From contig JAVBOF010000159.1 of NCBI GenBank assembly GCA_031550915.1, positions 1 through 15,718 on the forward strand: a DNA stretch of 15,718 nt, in the 5' to 3' direction. Source of the stretch: JAVBOF01 sp031550915. Lineage in GTDB: Bacteria; Bacillota; Clostridia; Christensenellales; MGBC116941. Shown here one piece after another: positions 7,490 to 14,442 of the stretch (positions within the stretch are counted from its first letter, which is position 1; every line of letters begins with the position of its first letter). Made by a program: the position numbers and the translations under genes. The notes beneath the pieces were generated by a model that saw only the letters and a list, made by a program, of their open reading frames with translations, made no database searches and was not told where the DNA came from.

Positions 7490-8302
7490 ATGAGAGATAG
7501 AATCGATAGCGCTTACGGATATTTAAAGGATATCTGTCACGCAAAACCGGTTCTTGGAGTTGTCCTCGGTTCTGGGCTGGGAGGTTTTGCTGATGGTATT
7601 AAAAATGCTGTGCATATAAATTACAGTGATATTCCCGGTTTTCCCGTTTCTACCGTCACCGGGCATAAGGGCAATATAGTTTTTGCGGAGATCCATGGCA
7701 AGATGTGCTTGATATTCCAGGGTAGGTTTCATGGTTACGAGGGGTATTCGCCGGACGAAGCCGCCATCCATGTTCGGGTTATGAAAAAGCTTGGTGTGGA
7801 AAACTTGCTTTTGACTGCCGCGGTCGGTGGGATAAACTATTCATACGACGTAGGCGACATTATGCTTATTACAGATCATATCAATTTTTCCGGTAAAAAC
7901 CCCTTAACAGGGAAAAATCTTGATGAATTTGGCCCAAGGTTTCCCGGAATGTCCGAAGCATACAGCAAGGAGCTCAGCGATAAACTGCTCAAGGCTGCAA
8001 AGAACTGTGGGCAAAACCTTGTTAAAGGCGTTTACTGTATGTTTAACGGGCCTTCCTACGAAACTCCTGCGGAAATACGTATGGCTCGTATACTTGGCGC
8101 CGACGCAGCGGGAATGTCTGTTGTCTTTGAAAACATCGCCGCCGTGCATAGCGGAATAAAAACGGCTGGAATAGCCGTAATAACGAATATGGCAGCCGGC
8201 ATGTCGGGCAAACAGCTAAACCATGAGGAAGTATTGAGAGAGGGCAAACTTTCTGCTGATAAAGTCTCCATTCTTCTTGATAATTTCATAAAAATACTCT
8301 AA
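7490..8302 (+). CDS. punA: Purine-nucleoside phosphorylase, trimeric (PNP/MTAP family)
   Basis: Splits purine nucleosides with phosphate into base and ribose 1-phosphate, in purine salvage. The 270 residues show the family's blocks: VLGSGLGGFA with the phosphate-binding serine, FQGRFHGYEGY (arginine and histidine for phosphate), GDIMLITDHINF, the base-binding glutamate in NGPSYETPAE, GMS with the second phosphate serine, the base-binding asparagine in VITNMAAGM, and NHEEVL. Two spots depart from the usual sequence. The normally near-invariant TNAAGG reads TAAVGG (residues 109-114), and the usual GMSTVPE reads GMSVVFE. Catalytic and base-recognition residues remain, so it is probably active, perhaps with changed substrate preference. 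It starts one base after pyrE with only a modest AGAAAGG site, so it depends on the pyr transcript. Confidence 0.93.
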   Translation: MRDRIDSAYGYLKDICHAKPVLGVVLGSGLGGFADGIKNAVHINYSDIPGFPVSTVTGHKGNIVFAEIHGKMCLIFQGRFHGYEGYSPDEAAIHVRVMKKLGVENLLLTAAVGGINYSYDVGDIMLITDHINFSGKNPLTGKNLDEFGPRFPGMSEAYSKELSDKLLKAAKNCGQNLVKGVYCMFNGPSYETPAEIRMARILGADAAGMSVVFENIAAVHSGIKTAGIAVITNMAAGMSGKQLNHEEVLREGKLSADKVSILLDNFIKIL

Positions 8303-8334
8303 ATAAGCTTGCCGATTTAGTATCGTTGCATGTT

Positions 8335-8370
8335 AAAGCCACAATTCCGTAAGGGGATTGGTGGCTTTTT
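8335..8370 (+). terminator. Intrinsic terminator of the pyr operon
   Basis: AAAGCCAC-AAT (8335-8345) pairs with ATT-G-GTGGCTTT (8357-8367), an 11-bp stem with one bulged G and an 11-base loop, and runs into TTTTT. It lies 33 bases after the PNP stop codon. Confidence 0.9.
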
Positions 8371-8383
8371 CCATGTAAATTTT

Positions 8384-8400
8384 ACGCATATGCGTTTTTT
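8384..8400 (+). other. Perfect 12-bp palindrome with T run upstream of the carboxypeptidase gene
   Basis: ACGCATATGCGT (8384-8395) is a perfect palindrome that runs into TTTTTT. It could be an operator for the downstream gene or a minor second terminator (4-bp stem). I see no convincing -35/-10 pair between the pyr terminator and the carboxypeptidase start, so that gene's promoter is unidentified; a sporulation-type promoter is possible but not shown. Confidence 0.4.
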
Positions 8401-8435
8401 AATGTGGGAAACTAAAAAAAAATCTGGAGGTAGCC

Positions 8436-9608
8436 ATGAACCGCATTTTAAAGCCGTTTTCATTAATACTGTCTCTTTTAGTAGCATTCTCACTCTATAC
8501 ATTTTCCATTGCCGCTCCGGCAGTTGAAAATTTACCGTTTGAGGCTAAGGCAAAATCCGTTATGCTTCTGGACGCTAATTCCGGAAATATAATATATCAA
8601 AATAATCCTGATACATCTTTGCCCGTTGCATCTGTCACAAAGATGATGTCTATGCTCTTGTTTTTTGAATCACTTGATAACGATCTCTATAGTTTAAGCG
8701 ATAAATTGACAGTTAGTGAAAAAGCAGCGGGAATGGGTGGGACTCAGGCGTTTTTAGAAAAGGATGCGAAATATCCTGCGGAAATATTGCTTGAATCTGT
8801 CATAGTTGCATCGGCTAATGACTCTACTATTGCCCTTGCAGAGAAAATTGCTGGGTCTGAAGAAGCCTTTGTTTCCAAAATGAACACCAAGGCCAAAGAA
8901 ATGGGATTAACTGGCACGAACTTTGTAAACGCAACCGGTCTTTCTGCTCCCGGCCAGCAAACGACTGCGCAAGACCTTTCCAAGATAGCGATGGAATTAG
9001 CAAAGGTCAAAAAATACTTTTCCTACAGTAATATATGGATGGATAACATTAAACATGGTGCGGATCGTTTTACCGATATAACAAATACAAACAGGCTTAT
9101 ACGTTTCTATGCAGGATGCGATGGTTTCGCCACAGGCTCCGATAAAGAAGCCGGGTATTGCGGTGTTTATACTGCCACAAAAGGCAATTTTAGATTGATC
9201 GCTATCGTACTTGGTGCAGATAACTCCAGTAGCAGAAATGATTTGGCAGCGAAGCTATTAGATTATGGTTTTGCGAATTTTGCAGCCAAGAAGATATATA
9301 AGAAAGGCGATATAGTTAAGAAAAACGTTCCCGTAAAAAACGGAGAACTGGATAAGTTCAACCTTATCGCGGAGGATTCATTAAACCTGTTGCTGGAAAG
9401 GGAGAAGGAAAAGGAAGTAAAGAAAGAGATCATACTGCAGGAAGAATATACCGCGCCAATAACCAAAGGTGAAAAGCTGGGAGAAGCAGTTATTACCCTT
9501 GATGGAAAGGAAATAGGCAGGGTAAACCTTATTGCGCAGGAAGATGTTGAAACATCAACAGTTATGCGTAAGTTTAACAGGATATTGGTCCACTGGCTTA
9601 TGGGATAA
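8436..9608 (+). CDS. D-alanyl-D-alanine carboxypeptidase (PBP5/DacF family) with altered KTG motif
   Basis: Family role: removes the terminal D-alanine from peptidoglycan stem peptides outside the membrane. The 390-residue protein begins with a signal peptide (basic start, hydrophobic core, cleavage near residue 26-29). The active-site SxxK is SVTK at 66-69 and SxN is SAN at 126-128. MGGTQAFLE fits the family as well. The third motif, normally KTG in DGLKTGST, reads DGFATGSD (residues 229-236), so the lysine is alanine at 232. After about residue 280 comes the beta-rich PBP5 C-terminal domain (KKNVPVKNGE onward), then a C-terminal amphipathic anchor ending in NRILVHWLMG. The ATG at 8436 is 5 bases after GGAGG. 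It stands alone between two terminators. Family assignment is secure; whether it is an active carboxypeptidase is open. Confidence 0.93.
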   Translation: MNRILKPFSLILSLLVAFSLYTFSIAAPAVENLPFEAKAKSVMLLDANSGNIIYQNNPDTSLPVASVTKMMSMLLFFESLDNDLYSLSDKLTVSEKAAGMGGTQAFLEKDAKYPAEILLESVIVASANDSTIALAEKIAGSEEAFVSKMNTKAKEMGLTGTNFVNATGLSAPGQQTTAQDLSKIAMELAKVKKYFSYSNIWMDNIKHGADRFTDITNTNRLIRFYAGCDGFATGSDKEAGYCGVYTATKGNFRLIAIVLGADNSSSRNDLAAKLLDYGFANFAAKKIYKKGDIVKKNVPVKNGELDKFNLIAEDSLNLLLEREKEKEVKKEIILQEEYTAPITKGEKLGEAVITLDGKEIGRVNLIAQEDVETSTVMRKFNRILVHWLMG

Positions 9609-9677
9609 AGTAAATCAATTCAGGACAAATACGTGAGTTGAACAAGCGATTGGTATCGACAAACGTATTAGAGCAAG

Positions 9678-9712
9678 AGCCCCTTTAGATTATGCGGTAA
9701 TTGGGGCTTTTT
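9678..9712 (+). terminator. Intrinsic terminator of the carboxypeptidase gene
   Basis: AGCCCC (9678-9683) pairs with GGGGCT (9703-9708) and is followed by TTTT. The loop is long (19 bases). The 69 bases between the gene's stop and this hairpin show nothing else. Confidence 0.8.
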
Positions 9713-9718
9713 GTTTAT

Positions 9719-9747
9719 TTGCATAATCCAATACAATTGGGTATAAT
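9719..9747 (+). promoter_or_regulatory. Probable sigma-A promoter of the RNase J/YlbF operon
   Basis: TTGCAT (9719-9724), a 17-base spacer and a perfect TATAAT (9742-9747), 49 bases before the RNase J start. The spacer contains a perfect inverted repeat, CCAAT-ACA-ATTGG (9728-9740), between the -35 and -10. Confidence 0.7.
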
Positions 9748-9796
9748 TAATAAATTAATAATGAACGGATAAATAATTATTGGAGGTTAATAGATT

Positions 9797-11497
9797 TTGG
9801 CTCAAAAACAGAATAAGCTGAAGATCATACCACTCGGCGGTGTAGATGAGATCGGGAAAAATATGACCGTCATAGAGTATGGCAAGGATATTCTTGTTAT
9901 TGATTGCGGTATGACGTTCCCCAGTGAAGATATGTTGGGGATCGATCTGGTCATCCCGGACATCACGTATCTAGAGAACAACAAGGATAGGATCAAGGCT
10001 TTCTTATTTACCCATGGCCACGAGGATCATATCGGGGCTGTGCCATATGTGTTGCAGAAAATTAACGCGCCAATCTATGCAACGCGGCTAACGAATGCTC
10101 TAATCAAGGTAAAGTTGGAGGATCATAAGCTAAAAAACGTACATCTGAACGAGGTGAATCCTGGCGCAAAAATCAACATTGGCTGCTTTACCGTTGAGTT
10201 TATTAAGGTGTGCCATAGTATTGCGGGCGCATGCGCTATCGCAATTACGACGCCCGTCGGAATAATAGTTTTTACCGGTGATTTTAAAATCGACTATACA
10301 CCTATCGATGGTGAACCAATGGACCTTGGCGTCTTTGCAAAGCTCGGAAGGGAGGGCGTACTTTGCCTTCTTTCCGACAGTACAAATGTTGAACGCGCCG
10401 GCTATACCATGTCGGAACGGACCGTGGGGGAATCATTCGACCGGTATTTCAAACAAGCAACCGGAAGGGTAATTATAGCATCTTTTGCGTCAAACATTCA
10501 CAGGGTTCAGCAAATTGTTGATGCAGCCCAAAGGTATGGCAGAAAGGTATGCTTTCAAGGACGCAGCATGATAAAAGTTGCGGGGCTAGCAACAAAACTG
10601 GGCTATTTGAATGTGCCCGATAATGCGCTTATAGAGGTCGATAAGATTGACCGGTACGATGACGACCAGATAGTTATCGTCACTACAGGCAGCCAAGGGG
10701 AGCCAATGTCCGGTCTAGTGCGGATGGCAACAAAAGAGCACAAAAAGGTTGATATAACACCCGGAGACATGGTAATAATATCAGCTTCCCCTATCCCGGG
10801 GAACGAGAAAACCGTATCAAATGTAATCAATCAACTTTACAGAAAAGGTGCAGTCGTTGTATACGAAGCGATGGCGGATATTCACGTTTCCGGCCACGCT
10901 TGCAGGGAAGAGCTGAAGCTCATGCTTGCGTTGACTAAGCCAAAGTATTTTATTCCAGTACATGGCGAATACAGGCATCTTTGTAAACATGCCGATTTAG
11001 CCAAATCCCTGGGGATCGATGAGAAGAATATCTTTCTTCCCGGTATTGGAAACACTATCGAGTTTACAAAAAAAGGTGGACGTCAGCTTGGTAATGTTGT
11101 TTCAGGTTCGGTTCTGGTTGACGGTTCTGGAATAGGAGACGTTGGGAATATTGTTTTGCGTGACAGAAAAGTTTTATCACAGGATGGCTTGTTTGTAGTT
11201 GTTGTCGGTATCTGTAAAGATACGGGGAAGATGGTTGCAGGACCCGACATCATATCTCGCGGATTCATTTACATGAGGGAAAGCGAGGATATGCTTGACG
11301 GGGCAAAGGAAATTGTCCGAAACACCATAAACAACATGGATAAGAAGCAGATGGGGGATTGGCAGTCAATGAAATCCGCAATACGTAATACTTTGAGAAA
11401 CCATCTTTACGATATAACCAAACGCAACCCGATGATACTGCCAATTATTATCGATATCAATAACACTATATCGGAGGAAAAAGATGAACGTATATGA
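9797..11497 (+). CDS. rnj: Ribonuclease J
   Basis: A metallo-beta-lactamase/beta-CASP nuclease that cuts RNA internally and degrades it 5' to 3', central to mRNA turnover and rRNA processing in Firmicutes. The 566 residues begin with KIIPLGGVDEIGKN. The zinc motif HGHEDH is at 73-78, followed by CHSIAGA, FTGDFKID and SDSTNVERAGYT. The beta-CASP part contains SFASNIHRVQQI, QGRSM and TTGSQGEPMSGL, then SGHACREELKLML and PVHGEYRHL. The C-terminal oligomerisation domain completes the full length. The start is TTG at 9797, after GGAGG at 10 bases. No earlier ATG is in frame, and the next internal Met (residue 23) would remove the conserved N-terminal strand. The 3' end overlaps the YlbF-family gene by 14 bases. 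Confidence 0.96.
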   Translation: MAQKQNKLKIIPLGGVDEIGKNMTVIEYGKDILVIDCGMTFPSEDMLGIDLVIPDITYLENNKDRIKAFLFTHGHEDHIGAVPYVLQKINAPIYATRLTNALIKVKLEDHKLKNVHLNEVNPGAKINIGCFTVEFIKVCHSIAGACAIAITTPVGIIVFTGDFKIDYTPIDGEPMDLGVFAKLGREGVLCLLSDSTNVERAGYTMSERTVGESFDRYFKQATGRVIIASFASNIHRVQQIVDAAQRYGRKVCFQGRSMIKVAGLATKLGYLNVPDNALIEVDKIDRYDDDQIVIVTTGSQGEPMSGLVRMATKEHKKVDITPGDMVIISASPIPGNEKTVSNVINQLYRKGAVVVYEAMADIHVSGHACREELKLMLALTKPKYFIPVHGEYRHLCKHADLAKSLGIDEKNIFLPGIGNTIEFTKKGGRQLGNVVSGSVLVDGSGIGDVGNIVLRDRKVLSQDGLFVVVVGICKDTGKMVAGPDIISRGFIYMRESEDMLDGAKEIVRNTINNMDKKQMGDWQSMKSAIRNTLRNHLYDITKRNPMILPIIIDINNTISEEKDERI

Positions 11498-11831
11498 TAG
11501 GGCGCATGAGTTGGCCAAAGGTTTACAGGAAAGCAGTGAATACACTCGATACAAGGAGCTTAAGGAGAGGATTTTTTCTTCCGAATCCGATAAAGAGCTT
11601 TTGAAGAAATATAAAAAAATGCAGTTTGAAGCTCAAACCGCATATATGTCTGGCAAACAGCCTGATGAGGAAACGATGGATAAGCTTAAGAAGCTTGGTG
11701 AGGTTTTGCAATTCAACAAGGATATGACTGATTTTATGTCCGCAGAATTTATGCTGAACAGGATGATAGGGGATATATATAAGATTATTGGGGACGCTGT
11801 TGAGCTGGACCTGGATTTTTTGCAGGAATAG
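11484..11831 (+). CDS. YlbF/YmcA-family protein
   Basis: A 115-residue, almost wholly helical and highly charged protein of the Com_YlbF (formerly DUF964) family. Family features visible are the N-terminal YDRAHELAKGLQESSEY, the KKMQFEAQTAYMSGK helix, and the C-terminal MTDFMSAEFMLNRMIGDIYKIIGDAV. In Bacillus subtilis YlbF, YmcA and YaaT form a complex that steers RNase Y and carries iron-sulfur clusters. This protein has no cysteine at all, so it cannot supply cluster ligands itself. The ATG at 11484 follows GGAGG by 6 bases, and the start lies inside the last codons of the RNase J gene, which implies translational coupling. Its exact orthology (YlbF, YmcA or a separate clade) cannot be settled from sequence reading alone. 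Confidence 0.88.
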   Translation: MNVYDRAHELAKGLQESSEYTRYKELKERIFSSESDKELLKKYKKMQFEAQTAYMSGKQPDEETMDKLKKLGEVLQFNKDMTDFMSAEFMLNRMIGDIYKIIGDAVELDLDFLQE

Positions 11832-11835
11832 AAGT

Positions 11836-11864
11836 TTGATATTATGCAAGAATGCATGTATAAT
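11836..11864 (+). promoter_or_regulatory. Strong sigma-A promoter of mltG
   Basis: TTGATA (11836-11841, 5 of 6), a 17-base spacer and perfect TATAAT (11859-11864), 57 bases before the mltG start. The spacer holds an inverted repeat ATGCA-AGAA-TGCAT (11844-11857). No terminator separates it from the YlbF-family gene, so read-through from RNase J is also possible. Confidence 0.78.
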
Positions 11865-11921
11865 TAAAAGTTAAGACATATATTGTCCAATAACGCATTT
11901 GTCTTATCCGGAGGATATATC

Positions 11922-13133
11922 ATGGAATATGATAACAATTATAATAAAAAAAAGGTGGTCATCGAAAAGAGCGAGCAACGGGTCGATACAAGCAGATCCA
12001 GCCTTAGAACCGTTTCTTGGCGCGTTGTTAGGCCTTTGCTTGTTCTGATAATCAGTGTGACGATCGTTCTAACGGCGATTTTGTTTGGGTCGCAGTTTAT
12101 AGAGAAGAATGTTTTAAATTCTGTCGATAAGAACGATAAAACAGAGGTGAAGGTTACGATACCGCGCGGAGCGTCACTATCCGAAATATCTTTGCTTTTG
12201 GAAGATGCAGGGCTCATCAAGAACAAGTCGGTATTTAAGTATTACGTAGATTTCTCAGATCAGGCTTCAAAACTGCATTCAGGAGAGTATATCTTCAAAA
12301 AATCGATGTCTATGGACGAAATCATACGTATGTTGTCCTACGGAAGAGACTCGCGGATAGAAAAGAAGATAACTCTGATTGAAGGCCTTACAATAGAAGA
12401 GATGTCAGATAAACTGGTCGCCTCGGGGATTTTGAAGGATAAGGATAAATTCCTTGAGCTTTGCAAGACCGGCAGCGAATTTAAAGACACATACGATTTT
12501 ATCGCTCAGGCTATGGATGCAACAGATAGCAAAGACAGGCGCTATATGCTTGAAGGCTATATGTTCCCCGATACTTATATTTTCTTTGAAAACACCGAGC
12601 CTAAGGATATCATAACGCGTATGCTTGATACGTTCGAGGCTAAATTCTACAGTTCTACTGTTTGGACAGAGCGGCTGGAGGAGGCCGAAATGACTATGGA
12701 CGAAGCCGTTAAGCTAGCCTCAATAATAGAACGCGAAGCGAGAAGCAAAGACTTTTTCAAGGTTTCCGCTGTATTCCACAAAAGGCTTGAAAAAGACATG
12801 CTTTTCCAGTCCTGCGCAACGCTGCAATATATGTTCAGGCTTAAGAAATATTCCTTTTCACCATCGGAGACATCCCAAAAAGGCCCTTACAACACATATT
12901 TAAACAAAGGGTTGCCGGTAGGACCGATATCCAATCCCGGCGTTAGCACTATCCAGGCCGCTTTGATGCCTGATGAACAAACGATGCAGGACGGCTATCT
13001 GTTTTTCTGTAATGCGGATCCAGGCACCGGCGAACTTCTGTTTAGTAAAACAAACGCTGAGCAAAACCGGAATATCAGCAAATGGAAATCCACTTGGGAC
13101 GCATACGACGATGCATTGCTGAAGAAGAAGTAA
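11922..13133 (+). CDS. mltG: Endolytic murein transglycosylase MltG (YceG-like)
   Basis: A membrane-anchored lytic transglycosylase that cuts nascent glycan strands and is thought to set their length. The 403 residues have a basic cytoplasmic N-terminus, one transmembrane helix at about 38-56, a LysM-like region (VKVTIPRGASLSEISLLLEDAG), and the YceG catalytic domain. The catalytic glutamate is E270 in ASIIEREARSKD, followed by SAVFHKRLEKDM, FQSCATLQYMF, GPYNTYLNKGLPVGPISNPG and the closing segment near FFCNADPGTGE. The QSCAT form, where the Escherichia coli enzyme has a QTDPT-like stretch, is as I recall usual in Clostridia. The ATG at 11922 is 7 bases after GGAGG; an in-frame TTG at 11883 is less likely. 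The stop codon shares one base with the next gene's start. Confidence 0.95.
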   Translation: MEYDNNYNKKKVVIEKSEQRVDTSRSSLRTVSWRVVRPLLVLIISVTIVLTAILFGSQFIEKNVLNSVDKNDKTEVKVTIPRGASLSEISLLLEDAGLIKNKSVFKYYVDFSDQASKLHSGEYIFKKSMSMDEIIRMLSYGRDSRIEKKITLIEGLTIEEMSDKLVASGILKDKDKFLELCKTGSEFKDTYDFIAQAMDATDSKDRRYMLEGYMFPDTYIFFENTEPKDIITRMLDTFEAKFYSSTVWTERLEEAEMTMDEAVKLASIIEREARSKDFFKVSAVFHKRLEKDMLFQSCATLQYMFRLKKYSFSPSETSQKGPYNTYLNKGLPVGPISNPGVSTIQAALMPDEQTMQDGYLFFCNADPGTGELLFSKTNAEQNRNISKWKSTWDAYDDALLKKK

Positions 13134-14359
13134 TGAATATAGAACTTTTATCACCCGCTGGAAATATGGAACGATTATACTACGCCATTCATTTTGGCGC
13201 GGACGCTGTGTATGCCGGCGGGCATCAATTTGGTCTAAGGGCGAACGCAGGCAATTTCGCTCCCGAAGAATTGGCTCAGGCTATAAAATATGCTCATGAC
13301 AGACAAAAAAAGATATACATAACTCTGAACGCATATCTTAAGGATAAAGATACAGTTGCTTTACAGGATAATATTTGTTTTCTGCGGGATTCCGGAGTTG
13401 ACGCCGTCATTGTCAGCGACCCAATAGCGCTCATAACGGCAAAAAAACTGGCTCCGGAGCTTGATGTGCATATAAGTACACAGGCTAACGTCACTAATTC
13501 CGAGGCTGCACGTTTCTATTACGACAATGGGGCAAGCAGAATAATTCTAGCCCGTGAATTAAGTTTGGAAGATATTTCGGAACTGCACAGCAAGATTCCG
13601 AAATATCTTGAATTAGAAGCTTTTGTGCATGGAGCCATGTGCGTTGCATATTCCGGACGATGCATAATGAGCAGCGCTTTAACAAACAGGAGCGCAAACG
13701 AAGGTGATTGTTCGCAGCCATGCAGATGGAGCTACCGTATACAGGAAAGTAAGAGGGATGGCCTTTGGCTTGATGTAAGTGAAGATGAGAATGGAACTTA
13801 TTTACTCAACTCTACTGATATGATGATGATTCGGCATCTTTCTCAACTTGCGGACGCCGGCGTTTCGAGCTTCAAAATAGAAGGCAGGATGAAAACGATC
13901 TATTATGCTGCTGTAACTACAAATGCCTACCGTATGGCTATTGACGGTTTAAAACTGGGTGAGCAAAAATTTGATTCCCGTTTGGAAGACGAATTATTTA
14001 AAGTCAGCCATCGGCCATATGGTACTGGTTTCTATTTTGATAAAGCCCAACAGACAACAAGCAGTGCAAACTATGTTCACGAGTATGATTTTGTAGGCAT
14101 AGTAAAAGAGAAAGACGGGACATCGAACGATTATCTGATTGAACAGAGAAATAGTTTTTCCAATGGCGATCAACTTGAAGTGGTAAGCCCCGGAGTACAT
14201 TTTCGAAATATTTGTGTCAAGAACTTGCGAAACGAGAGCAAAGAACATATAGGTATTGCAAACCATGCACAGCAAAAAGTATATTTTGAGAGCGATAGCA
14301 ATTTACATCCTATGGATATTCTTCGCAAAAGACGTGCAATTACGCAATATAATGACTGA
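13133..14359 (+). CDS. Peptidase U32-family protein, probable RNA hydroxylase (TrhP/RlhA type)
   Basis: Although named after a protease family, characterised members (RlhA on 23S rRNA; TrhP on tRNA uridine 34) are prephenate-dependent RNA hydroxylases with an iron-sulfur cluster. The 408 residues carry the U32 signature as EAFVHGAMCVAYSGRCIMS from residue 162. The four probable cluster cysteines are C170, C177, C193 and C197. The N-terminal ELLSPAGNMERLYYAIHFGA and the FKIEGRMKTIYY block fit the same family. A C-terminal beta domain follows from about residue 320. The start ATG at 13133 overlaps the mltG stop as TAATG, with only a GAAGAAGAAG stretch as ribosome binding site, so re-initiation after mltG is likely. 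The size is nearer Bacillus YrrO (TrhP2) than the longer E. coli RlhA. The RNA target is inferred. Confidence 0.9.
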   Translation: MNIELLSPAGNMERLYYAIHFGADAVYAGGHQFGLRANAGNFAPEELAQAIKYAHDRQKKIYITLNAYLKDKDTVALQDNICFLRDSGVDAVIVSDPIALITAKKLAPELDVHISTQANVTNSEAARFYYDNGASRIILARELSLEDISELHSKIPKYLELEAFVHGAMCVAYSGRCIMSSALTNRSANEGDCSQPCRWSYRIQESKRDGLWLDVSEDENGTYLLNSTDMMMIRHLSQLADAGVSSFKIEGRMKTIYYAAVTTNAYRMAIDGLKLGEQKFDSRLEDELFKVSHRPYGTGFYFDKAQQTTSSANYVHEYDFVGIVKEKDGTSNDYLIEQRNSFSNGDQLEVVSPGVHFRNICVKNLRNESKEHIGIANHAQQKVYFESDSNLHPMDILRKRRAITQYND

Positions 14360-14363
14360 AATC

Positions 14364-14393
14364 TTGCAAAACGCCCTCGTTATCTGATATCAT
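14364..14393 (+). promoter_or_regulatory. Candidate promoter of surE
   Basis: TTGCAA (14364-14369), an 18-base spacer and an extended -10, TGA-TATCAT (14385-14393). The -10 is 5 of 6, and the palindrome TGATATCA overlaps it. It begins just after the stop of the U32 gene and 50 bases before surE. No terminator is visible before it. Confidence 0.5.
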
Positions 14394-14442
14394 ATTTTAG
14401 GTATTATCATTATTTTTACCATGAATAATCGGAGATGTTTTT

